DNA from: Treponema sp.
Lineage (GTDB): Bacteria; Spirochaetota; Spirochaetia; Treponematales; Treponemataceae
Direction of reading: 5' to 3'
DNA: 5,965 bases
Assembly: GCA_003455655.1 (NCBI GenBank)
Contig: DMQP01000195.1
Span: forward strand, 1 to 5,965
Shown: positions 1 to 5,754 of the stretch, in pieces
Layout: every line of letters starts with the position of its first letter
How positions within the stretch are numbered: the first letter of the stretch is position 1
Position numbers and translations under genes: made by a program
Notes under the pieces: model-generated
The model's database searches: none
What the model was told of the DNA's origin: nothing
What the model saw: the letters and a program-made list of their open reading frames with translations, nothing else

Positions 1-555
1 ATTCGTTGTTTCTGGGCTTTGGACAGAGAACTTGCAAACGCTCGTCATTACCCGGCTATTGGTTGGATAGACAGTTATTCTGAATACGCAGACGAAGTTC
101 GTTCCTGGTGGGATAAATTCGACAGTCGTTGGGCAGACATTCGCATTGAAGCTCTTGACCTTCTAAAAAAAGAACAGCGCTTACAGCAGATTGTTCGCTT
201 AATTGGTGCAGATGCACTTCCCGATGCAGACCGTTTGGTGCTTACTGTTGCAGAAATGATTAAAAACGGATTTTTACAACAAGATGCATTTGACCCAGTG
301 GATCAGTTCTCTGTTCCGCAAAAGCAAGTGCACATTCTTGAACTTATAATGTCATTCTACACACAAGCGCTTGCAGTCATTAAAGCGGGAGCTCCCCTGG
401 TTAAAGTGACGGAACTTCCTGTACGCAACGAAATTGTTCGCGCGAAGTCTCGCATTGCAAACGAACAGGTGGAAGAACTTTCTACCATTGCACACCACTT
501 AGATGAGCAGATGGCAGAACTGTCACGGACATACCGTAAGGATGCAGCAATATGA
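1..555 (+). CDS. atpA: V-type ATPase catalytic subunit A, C-terminal part (5' end outside window)
   Basis: The frame is open from base 1 and ends at TGA 553-555, giving 184 codons. A TTG at 19 is an internal codon, not a start, because the family motif [17 protein letters not shown] runs through it. The fragment carries the C-terminal region of the catalytic A subunit: the conserved FWALD...RHYPAI...W..SYS stretch at its N-terminus, followed by the helical C-terminal domain. The family P-loop lies upstream of the window and cannot be checked. In the family, A alternates with B in an A3B3 hexamer of the cytoplasmic V1 head and hydrolyses or makes ATP, coupled to H+ or Na+ movement through the membrane ring. 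The stop codon overlaps the atpB start by 4 bp (ATGA), which points to translational coupling and equimolar synthesis. Ion specificity cannot be judged here. The symbol ntpA is also used for this subunit. Confidence 0.96.
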   Translation: MRCFWALDRELANARHYPAIGWIDSYSEYADEVRSWWDKFDSRWADIRIEALDLLKKEQRLQQIVRLIGADALPDADRLVLTVAEMIKNGFLQQDAFDPVDQFSVPQKQVHILELIMSFYTQALAVIKAGAPLVKVTELPVRNEIVRAKSRIANEQVEELSTIAHHLDEQMAELSRTYRKDAAI

Positions 556-1940
556 AAGGAATTGAATACGCAGGATTAAATGCCGTTGATGGCCCTATTG
601 TTGTGGTAAAGCGCAGTGAAAATTCATTTTACGATGAAGTAGTGTATGTGCGCGATAAAAACGGCGAAAAGAAAACAGGACGCATTATCGACTTAAATAA
701 AGATACCGCTGTAGTTCAGGTTTTTGGAACAACAACTGGTCTTGACCTTGAAGAAACCACAGTTGAATTCCTTGACGAACCAATGGAACTTCGTGTGGGC
801 CACGGTTTACTCGGACGAATCTTTAACGGACTGGGAGAACCCATAGACGGATATCCTCCCATTGTTTCAAGCAAAAAAGTTAATGTAAACGGAAACCCCA
901 TCAATCCTTATGCCCGCGTGTATCCTCGTGACTTTATTCAAACGGGCATTTCTTCTATCGACGGAATGAACACTTTGATTCGCGGACAAAAGCTCCCCAT
1001 CTTTAGTGGTAACGGTTTGCCTCATAACAAACTTGCTGCTCAAATTATTCGACAAGCAAAACTACGCAATTCAGACGAAGAATTTGTTATGGTTTTTGCA
1101 GGCATGGGCATTAAGTACGACGTAGCTCAGTTCTTCCAACATACATTCGAAGAGAGTGGTGTTCTTTCGAAAGTAGTTATGTTCCAGTCACTGGCAGATG
1201 CTCCTTCAATCGAACGCATTATTACTCCTCGTTGTGCACTTACTGCAGCGGAATATCTTGCTTTTGAATGTAACATGCATGTTTTGGTTGTTATGACCGA
1301 TATGACAAACTATTGTGAAGCATTGCGTGAAATTTCTACAACCCGTGGTGAAGTTCCTGGTCGTAAGGGTTACCCCGGATACTTGTATTCTAACCTTGCA
1401 GAATTGTATGAACGTGCAGGAAGAGTTCAGGGTTCAACAGGAAGTATTACACAAATTCCAATTCTTACTATGCCTAACGATGACATAAGCCATCCTATTC
1501 CAGACCTTACTGGTTACATTACCGAAGGACAAATTGTTCTTGACCGAGAGATGAGCCAAAAGGGAATGTATCCTCCTGTAAGTGGACTGCCTAGTTTGAG
1601 TCGTTTAATGAAAGACGGCATTGGTGACGGAATGACACGAGAAGATCATGCTGCTGTTTCAAGTCAGCTTTTTGCTTGTTACAGTAAAGTTAAGTCTATT
1701 CGTAATCTTGCTGCCATTATTGGTGAAGAAGAACTTTCTGAACTGGATAAACTGTATTTGCGCTTTGGTAATGAACTTGAAGGAAAGTTCTTTACTCAGG
1801 GTGAATACGAAGATCGTTCCATTGACGAAACACTTGATTTGGGATGGAAAATCTTAAGCATTCTTCCTCGCGAAGAACTGTACCGCATTAAAGATGAATT
1901 GCTTGACAAATATCTTCCTACGGTAACAGAGGCGGTGTAA
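552..1940 (+). CDS. atpB: V-type ATPase regulatory (non-catalytic) subunit B
   Basis: This is a 462-residue protein, the usual length for bacterial/archaeal B subunits. It has an N-terminal beta-barrel (about residues 1-75), a central nucleotide-fold domain and a helical C-terminal domain (about 360-462). The region where the A subunit has a P-loop reads [14 protein letters not shown] (152-165) and lacks the GxxxxGK(T/S) pattern, as expected for the non-catalytic partner. Other family blocks are [15 protein letters not shown] (213-227) and PSLSRLM (347-353). Arg351 in the latter corresponds to the family arginine finger that reaches into the catalytic site of A. The ATG at 552 overlaps the end of atpA, and a modest TAAGGA (537-542) precedes it at about 9 bp. 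B alternates with A in the V1 head. The gene ends at TAA 1938-1940, 6 bp before atpD. Nothing looks broken. Confidence 0.98.
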   Translation: MKGIEYAGLNAVDGPIVVVKRSENSFYDEVVYVRDKNGEKKTGRIIDLNKDTAVVQVFGTTTGLDLEETTVEFLDEPMELRVGHGLLGRIFNGLGEPIDGYPPIVSSKKVNVNGNPINPYARVYPRDFIQTGISSIDGMNTLIRGQKLPIFSGNGLPHNKLAAQIIRQAKLRNSDEEFVMVFAGMGIKYDVAQFFQHTFEESGVLSKVVMFQSLADAPSIERIITPRCALTAAEYLAFECNMHVLVVMTDMTNYCEALREISTTRGEVPGRKGYPGYLYSNLAELYERAGRVQGSTGSITQIPILTMPNDDISHPIPDLTGYITEGQIVLDREMSQKGMYPPVSGLPSLSRLMKDGIGDGMTREDHAAVSSQLFACYSKVKSIRNLAAIIGEEELSELDKLYLRFGNELEGKFFTQGEYEDRSIDETLDLGWKILSILPREELYRIKDELLDKYLPTVTEAV

Positions 1941-1946
1941 TGTAAG

Positions 1947-2582
1947 ATGGCACGCTTGAACATTGCTCCAACAAAATCAAATTTACTCGCAATAAAAGAA
2001 CAGCTTTCGGTAAGTACAGAAGGTTATGATCTTTTGGAACAAAAACGAGAGATTTTGGTTATGGAGTTGATGCGTCTTGTCGAAAAAATTAAACTGCTTG
2101 AAAAAGACATAGATGCTTGTATTGGAAAAGCATATCCTGCGTTAAAAAACATGCTTATGGCAGTTGGTGGAGATAGAGTTGAACGCATTGCTCACTCTGT
2201 TGACTATTCTTTTGACATTTCAGAAAAGCCTGTTATTGTAGGTGGCATGGAGTTTACCAGCATTGATGTTACGCTTCCCCAGCGACAGTTATTTTGTTCT
2301 TTCGGCGGAACATTTCCTGATAGCGATGAAGTTATGGCAGACTTTTTTGAACTGCTTACGCTTTTAACTCAGATGGCAAGTATTCGAACTATTGTTTGGC
2401 GTCTTGCTATGGAAGTTAAAAAAACACAGCGCCGAGTAAATGCCTTGGACAAGATGGTTATTCCCCAAGATAAAGAAACAGTAAAATACATAGAAAGTGT
2501 TCTTGAAGAAAGAGAGCGAGAAAATGTATTTGTTCTTAAGAGTCTCAAAAATCGTCAAAAATCAGATGGGGGTGCACAATGA
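1947..2582 (+). CDS. atpD: V-type ATPase central-stalk subunit D
   Basis: This 211-residue protein has the family N-terminus MARLNIAPTKSNLLAIKEQL and a mostly helical composition. Two long heptad-like segments at about 12-60 and 145-205 would form the antiparallel coiled coil that sits inside the A3B3 ring. The middle (about 85-120) is the short globular/beta part. As central rotor shaft it transmits torque between the V1 head and the membrane ring. A GAGG-containing purine stretch at 1927-1935, at the end of atpB, lies about 11 bp before the ATG. The gene starts 6 bp after atpB and its TGA overlaps the next gene by 4 bp (ATGA at 2579). It is the last recognisable ATPase subunit on this side. 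In many bacterial V-ATPase operons the membrane subunits I and K follow D, but here they do not. All features are consistent with an intact gene. Confidence 0.95.
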   Translation: MARLNIAPTKSNLLAIKEQLSVSTEGYDLLEQKREILVMELMRLVEKIKLLEKDIDACIGKAYPALKNMLMAVGGDRVERIAHSVDYSFDISEKPVIVGGMEFTSIDVTLPQRQLFCSFGGTFPDSDEVMADFFELLTLLTQMASIRTIVWRLAMEVKKTQRRVNALDKMVIPQDKETVKYIESVLEERERENVFVLKSLKNRQKSDGGAQ

Positions 2583-3070
2583 TAAAGCCCTTGTTTCAGC
2601 GTGTTCTCGTAGCCTATGATGGTTCGAAAGAATCATTACAGGCAGCTTTGTATGGCATAATCATGGCAAAAACGCTTAAATGTCAGCTCAAAGTGGTCTA
2701 TGTTGTCGATACCGCAACTATTAAACACCTTGCACTGAGTAAATTTCTTGTTGCAGAAGAAGCGGCATCTGCAGAACAGTCTCTTACCCAAGACGGAGAG
2801 CGTAACCTTGCGTATGTAGAGCAGCTTGCAAAGACAAAGGGTGTAAAAATTCAAACGCAACTTTTGCGGGGCTCTGTCTGGTCTCAGATTATTGCTTGTT
2901 CTCAGGAATTTAAAGCAAATGTCATACTTGTGGGCGGAAATACGACAATAAAGTCTGCAACTGAACATAATGTTGTGGGTTCAAATAACCGCGAGCTTAT
3001 AAACAGTGCCAAATGTTCAGTTATGGTTGTGCGTGAACCCTATGTTGAGCAACTTTTCAAACTCGCTTAA
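2579..3070 (+). CDS. UspA-family universal stress protein, coupled to the V-ATPase operon
   Basis: The 163-residue protein has the single-domain UspA layout. A first strand with VLVAYDGSKES (9-19) places Asp14 where family members contact adenine. It continues with a KVVYVVD strand (38-44), a linker helix, and a C-terminal VILVGGN (115-121) ... VVGS (132-135) ... CSVMVV (146-151) block. ATP-binding Usps carry G-2x-G-9x-G-(S/T). Here the second glycine is replaced (GNTT) and the spacing to GS is one residue longer, so nucleotide binding may be weak or absent. No signal peptide or membrane segment is seen, so the protein should be cytoplasmic. A GGGGG run (2568-2572) sits 6 bp before the ATG at 2579, which overlaps the atpD stop. 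This placement ties its expression to the ATPase. A direct role in ATPase regulation or stress response is inference only. Confidence 0.85.
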   Translation: MIKPLFQRVLVAYDGSKESLQAALYGIIMAKTLKCQLKVVYVVDTATIKHLALSKFLVAEEAASAEQSLTQDGERNLAYVEQLAKTKGVKIQTQLLRGSVWSQIIACSQEFKANVILVGGNTTIKSATEHNVVGSNNRELINSAKCSVMVVREPYVEQLFKLA

Positions 3071-3119
3071 GGTATGAGGTGTATACTAATACATATTTTT
3101 AAGTTATGCGGGGTTATGT

Positions 3120-3797
3120 ATGAGATTACTGTTAGTAGAGGATGAAGTTCGCCTTTCTCAGGCACTGGTAGAGATTTTCCAAAAGAACCGCTATGGCGTT
3201 GATACAGTGTATGACGGTAATGAAGGTTTGAAGTATGCACAGAGCGGAATTTACGATGCAATCATTCTTGATATTATGTTGCCCGGAATGGACGGACTGA
3301 CACTTTTAAAAACCTTGCGTGATGAAAAAAACATGGTTCCCGTTATGTTGCTTACTGCAAAAGATGATGTTGCAGACAAAATTCGTGGTCTTGACTGTGG
3401 TGCCGACGATTACATGACAAAACCCTTTAACACAGACGAACTGCTTGCTCGTGTTCGTGCACTTACCCGCCGTAAGGGAGACATAAAAGAAGAAAGCGTT
3501 ATTTGTGGAGATTTAATTCTTAACAAAAATAATTGTGAACTTCAAAATGCAGCAGGAGAGGCAATAAAGTTAAGCCTTAAAGAATTCCAAATTATTGATT
3601 TGTTCTTCGACAATCCCCGTCAGATTATAAAAAAGGAACGCTTCATCGAAAAAATATGGGGCGGTGACTCTGATGCTGAATACAACAATGTTGAAGTGTA
3701 CATTTCTTTCATTCGCAAAAAGATGGAACAGCTTAAGGTAAAGACTACAATCCGTACTGCACGTGGCATAGGATATTCTCTCGAAGAAAGCAAGTAA
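3120..3797 (+). CDS. OmpR/PhoB-type response regulator
   Basis: This is a 225-residue two-domain regulator. The receiver domain (about 1-118) has the acidic pair Glu7-Asp8, phospho-acceptor Asp51 in IILDIMLPGMDG (48-59), Thr79 and Lys101 in the MTKPF motif, so the phosphorylation machinery is complete. The C-terminal winged-helix domain (about 126-222) shows LSLKEFQIIDLF (151-162), the recognition-helix region NNVEVYISFIRKKM (189-202) and the wing motif TIRTARGIGYSL (210-221). It should bind DNA as a dimer after phosphorylation. The chosen ATG at 3120 gives the canonical MRLLLVEDE start and has a GGGG at 3110-3113, 6 bp upstream. An overlapping ATG at 3116 is out of frame. It starts 49 bp after the Usp gene with no visible terminator between, so read-through from the ATPase operon is possible. 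The kinase follows after 3 bp and is the evident cognate partner. The regulon is unknown. Confidence 0.95.
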   Translation: MRLLLVEDEVRLSQALVEIFQKNRYGVDTVYDGNEGLKYAQSGIYDAIILDIMLPGMDGLTLLKTLRDEKNMVPVMLLTAKDDVADKIRGLDCGADDYMTKPFNTDELLARVRALTRRKGDIKEESVICGDLILNKNNCELQNAAGEAIKLSLKEFQIIDLFFDNPRQIIKKERFIEKIWGGDSDAEYNNVEVYISFIRKKMEQLKVKTTIRTARGIGYSLEESK

Positions 3798-3800
3798 ATT

Positions 3801-5081
3801 ATGACTGTTGATGTATTCAGAAAGCTGCGCAAAAAAATGTTTCTGGGCGTGCTAACCGTCTTTCTTGTGCTGCTTGCCTCGTATGTCATCATCTTTAACA
3901 TGTACTTTCAAATCTCTGAGCGTCGTTCTGCAATACTTTTCTTAAATGAAATTTCTGCAAACAAAGGACTTTCGCTTAGACAAGATTATGCAAGTCGTCA
4001 GGCTCAAAGAAAAAAGTGGTCTCTGTTTTCTTTTGTCGATTACCGGGGAACTCCATACTTTTCTGTCTATTTAAATCATGATGGTTCTATTCACGAAGTA
4101 ATTCACCGTTTTTCAGAAGACATGACAGATGAAGATGTTGATTCAGTTGTGCAGCTGTTGGTGAAACAGCAAAGTGAGCGTGGTACAGTTGGAATGCTTG
4201 CATACAGTTTAACTGAACAAGAACCCTATAATCTTCTTGTTGCCTTTGACAGAACAAAAGAGCAAGAGTTTCAACGACGCATGTTAGCTACGTATCTTGC
4301 GGTAACCTTGGTATGTGTTGCTGTTCTTACGGTTGTAGCAGAATTTATAAGTCGCATTATAACAAAACCTGTTGAAGAAGAATTTGCAAAACAACAAGAT
4401 TTTATTGCCGACATAAGTCACGAACTAAAGACACCTATTTCTGTTATAAGTGCAAATGTTTCTGTTCTTGAAAATGACATGCCCAGTAATAAATGGATTC
4501 AATACATAAAAACTGAATGTCAGCGTATGAATACACTTGTTCACGACATGCTCTTTTTGGCAAAAGAAGATTCTGGTCGTCTTACTATGGACAAACATTC
4601 TTTTGACTTAGCAAATGCCATTTCTTGTGCTGTGCTTCCTTTTGAAAGTGTTGCCTTTGAAGACAAAAAATTATTAGAGTTTGACATTCCCAAAAATCAG
4701 CTTTTTATTCAGGGTGATGAAGAAAGAATAAAACAAATCGCTGTTATTTTAACAGACAACGCAATAAAAAATTCGTATGAACATTCAGTTATAAAAGTTT
4801 CGGTTGGCTTAAGTGCCGATCGTTACTTTGTTTCTGTTTACAACGAAGGCGATGGAATTCCCCCAGAAGACTTAGACAGAATCTTTGATCGCTTTTACCG
4901 CGTAGACAAATCTCGTGACAGAAAGACTGGTGGTTACGGACTGGGTCTTTCTATTGCTCAGACTATTGCAAAAGAACACGGCGGAATTATAACTGTAAAG
5001 AGTGAAGAAAAAAAATTCGCTCAGTTTACCCTGGAAGTTCCCATGAAGCATAGGAACCATCGCTTACTGCGCGCGCGGTGA
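3801..5081 (+). CDS. Membrane sensor histidine kinase, partner of the adjacent response regulator
   Basis: This 426-residue kinase has two membrane spans, about residues 13-35 and 163-184, enclosing an extracytoplasmic sensor of roughly 125 residues. The sensor has the pattern PYFSVYLNHDGSI ... MTDEDVDSVVQLL ... NLLVAFD, which resembles sensors of many clostridial and treponemal kinases; no ligand can be proposed. The H-box FIADISHELKTPISVI (201-216) contains His207. It starts only about 17 residues after the second span, so there is no room for a HAMP domain. The ATPase domain has the N-box (Asn320, Asn324), a G1 box with Asn in place of the first Asp (NEGDGIP, 348-354; a common variant), FDRFYRVD (362-369) and GGYGLGLSI (377-385). 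The start is 3 bp after the regulator stop, with a weak ribosome-binding site, suggesting coupling. The last dozen residues (KHRNHRLLRAR) lie beyond the conserved final strand and use AGG and CGG codons unlike the rest of the gene. Confidence 0.94.
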   Translation: MTVDVFRKLRKKMFLGVLTVFLVLLASYVIIFNMYFQISERRSAILFLNEISANKGLSLRQDYASRQAQRKKWSLFSFVDYRGTPYFSVYLNHDGSIHEVIHRFSEDMTDEDVDSVVQLLVKQQSERGTVGMLAYSLTEQEPYNLLVAFDRTKEQEFQRRMLATYLAVTLVCVAVLTVVAEFISRIITKPVEEEFAKQQDFIADISHELKTPISVISANVSVLENDMPSNKWIQYIKTECQRMNTLVHDMLFLAKEDSGRLTMDKHSFDLANAISCAVLPFESVAFEDKKLLEFDIPKNQLFIQGDEERIKQIAVILTDNAIKNSYEHSVIKVSVGLSADRYFVSVYNEGDGIPPEDLDRIFDRFYRVDKSRDRKTGGYGLGLSIAQTIAKEHGGIITVKSEEKKFAQFTLEVPMKHRNHRLLRAR

Positions 5082-5117
5082 CGGTCACGAAAAGTACGGA
5101 CCGCCACGCCGTCTTTT
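5078..5117 (+). terminator. Probable intrinsic terminator of the two-component operon, overlapping the kinase stop codon
   Basis: The arms 5078-5086 (GTGACGGTC) and 5099-5107 (GACCGCCAC) pair over nine positions with one A/C mismatch around a 12-nt loop. GCCG then TCTTTT (5112-5117) follow on the plus strand. The kinase TGA lies within the left arm. On the minus strand the mismatch becomes a G-U pair, so the stem is stronger there, but GC-rich sequence rather than a T-run follows it. It therefore fits a plus-strand terminator with a short U-tract, and may also protect the 3' end of the convergent lipoprotein mRNA. The U-tract is short and offset, so confidence is moderate. Confidence 0.45.
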
Positions 5118-5565
5118 ACTGCCTGACGTATTCGATGGATGTTCCCGAACTACCCGACACAGATGTAAATTTTCCATTAGAGATTGTCACTTCTCCAGTG
5201 GGGTCTACGTTTACTCCCTCTAACTCAGCTATTGGGACAAGGGAGGTGCCATTGTACATATGAGTCGTTGTTATCGTGATTTTGCCGTCAACTGCCGCGT
5301 TACCGGTGTATGTTCCTTTTACCACATCAGCATCATATGTTTGCGGTGCAGTCATATTATCATGTACCACGAAAGATCCGTCCGACTCGAATGTGATGGT
5401 CTCGATGCCCTTGATAGTCCGCCCCTCAATAACTGTGTCTATGTTTGCCACATACACCGCCCGCTGCTGCGCGCTTGAACTGGAATTGGGGTTACCGCAG
5501 GAAGCCATTGCAAGTGCCGCCACCAGCAGCGCAACCATGGAAATGAATTTCAGAGCGTGTTTCAT
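5116..5565 (-). CDS. Small lipoprotein of unknown function
   Basis: This is a 149-residue precursor with a textbook lipoprotein signal peptide: MKHALK, a hydrophobic stretch (about residues 7-20) and the cleavage region ALAMASC, with Cys23 as predicted lipidated residue. The lipobox lacks Leu at -3, a looseness usual in spirochetes. A Ser/Asn/Gln-rich tether (GNPNSSSSAQQ) follows, then about 110 residues rich in Thr, Val, Ile and Gly. It contains FESDGSFVV and KGTYTGNAAVDGKITITTTH, a pattern seen in small beta-sheet lipoproteins of the lipocalin-like kind; I do not recognise a named family. The start at 5565 is fixed by a perfect AAGGAGGA five bases upstream. The frame stays open to a TTG at 5676, but that extension runs through the inverted repeats and would spoil the signal peptide. 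It is convergent with the kinase (34-bp gap) and divergent from dapL. Codon use is unusual for the window (GAG 5 versus GAA 2; Arg as CGG, CGG, AGG), suggesting possible acquisition. Confidence 0.85.
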   Translation of the reverse strand: MKHALKFISMVALLVAALAMASCGNPNSSSSAQQRAVYVANIDTVIEGRTIKGIETITFESDGSFVVHDNMTAPQTYDADVVKGTYTGNAAVDGKITITTTHMYNGTSLVPIAELEGVNVDPTGEVTISNGKFTSVSGSSGTSIEYVRQ

Positions 5566-5570
5566 ATTGC

Positions 5571-5578
5571 TCCTCCTT
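5571..5578 (-). promoter_or_regulatory. Strong Shine-Dalgarno of the lipoprotein gene
   Basis: The minus strand reads AAGGAGGA, five bases before the ATG at 5565-5563. This is the strongest ribosome-binding site in the window and it decides the lipoprotein start. It lies immediately after the T-rich run of the upstream hairpin (5579-5590), so folding or termination there would directly affect expression. Confidence 0.9.
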
Positions 5579-5637
5579 AAAAAAAATAAACTTTGCAGGC
5601 AACGGGCAACGCGTAGTGTTGCGAGTTGCCTGCAAAG
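5579..5637 (-). terminator. Terminator-like hairpin A in the lipoprotein leader (candidate attenuator)
   Basis: CTTTGCAGGCAAC (5591-5603) and GTTGCCTGCAAAG (5625-5637) form a perfect 13-bp stem. Inside it, GCAAC (5606-5610) and GTTGC (5618-5622) add a further 5 bp beyond a 2x2 internal loop. On the minus strand the stem is followed at once by TTTATTTTTTTT (5590-5579), the signature of an intrinsic terminator. The Shine-Dalgarno begins directly after. No minus-strand gene lies just upstream, because dapL runs the other way. A terminator here would therefore act on the lipoprotein's own leader or on antisense transcription. Structure is read from sequence; function is inferred. Confidence 0.6.
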
Positions 5638-5659
5638 GGCTTTAGTCAAGCCCTTTGCA
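5631..5659. repeat. Inverted repeat B, alternative to hairpins A and C (antiterminator-like)
   Basis: TGCAAAGGGCTT (5631-5642) and AAGCCCTTTGCA (5648-5659) form a perfect 12-bp stem with a 5-nt loop (TAGTC). Its left arm shares TGCAAAG with the right arm of hairpin A, and its right arm shares TTTGCA with palindrome C. In one RNA molecule B therefore competes with both A and C. In the minus-strand direction it forms the 2:3 pairing of an attenuator-like series. Confidence 0.7.
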
Positions 5660-5677
5660 AAGTGTACACTTTGCAAA
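5654..5677. repeat. Perfect 24-bp palindrome C, three abutting 8-bp palindromes
   Basis: The sequence is TTTGCAAA (5654-5661), GTGTACAC (5662-5669), TTTGCAAA (5670-5677). Each octamer is its own reverse complement and the whole is a perfect palindrome. It lies between the divergent lipoprotein and dapL genes, just downstream of the position where a lipoprotein promoter would be expected. It could be a dimeric operator, the 1:2 hairpin of the leader series, or part of a dispersed repeat. As RNA it would need a few central bases unpaired to form a loop. Confidence 0.75.
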
Positions 5678-5705
5678 AATTTTACGGTGTGGGGTGCGCA
5701 CTATC

Positions 5706-5734
5706 TTGCGGCTTAGCTCTTGTTTCGATAAAAT
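5706..5734 (+). promoter_or_regulatory. Probable sigma70-type promoter of dapL
   Basis: TTGCGG (5706-5711) and TAAAAT (5729-5734) are separated by 17 bp, upstream of the dapL ribosome-binding site GAGGT (5745-5749). The -10 matches the consensus at five of six positions, while the -35 keeps only the TTG. A transcript would start near 5741, giving a very short leader. The fit is by eye. Confidence 0.45.
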
Positions 5735-5754
5735 AAAAATCAACGAGGTACTTT

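Noticed and set aside
1009..1050. Loss of the P-loop in subunit B as a possible inactivating mutation
   Set aside because: B subunits normally lack a functional P-loop, and SGNGLPHN is the usual family sequence.
1940..1946. ATG at 1940-1942 as an alternative atpD start
   Set aside because: It is followed immediately by TAA. The ATG at 1947 gives the conserved MARLNIAPTK start.
2636..2968. Open frame of about 110 codons on the minus strand opposite the Usp gene
   Set aside because: It is Cys/Phe/Arg-rich with no motif or start signal. The plus-strand Usp reading is clearly the coding one.
3071..3119. Separate promoter for the two-component system (TATACT at 3082-3087)
   Set aside because: The -10 resemblance is good, but the expected -35 position reads AAACTC and there is no TGn extension, so it is not listed as a feature.
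5566..5676. In-frame N-terminal extension of the lipoprotein from a TTG at 5676, or a leader peptide in this stretch
   Set aside because: There is no ribosome-binding site before the TTG. The stretch is made of the inverted repeats, and an extension would bury the signal peptide. The ATG at 5565 has a perfect Shine-Dalgarno. A separate leader peptide would need its own stop, which is not present in this frame.
5260..5716. Long open frames on the plus strand opposite the lipoprotein gene
   Set aside because: They lie antisense to a gene with a clear signal peptide and Shine-Dalgarno, have no recognisable protein character, and one simply runs through the inverted repeats.
5678..5745. Minus-strand promoter for the lipoprotein (for example TAAAAT at 5684-5679)
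   Set aside because: No acceptable -35 lies 16-18 bp upstream of any -10-like hexamer, so the promoter could not be placed.
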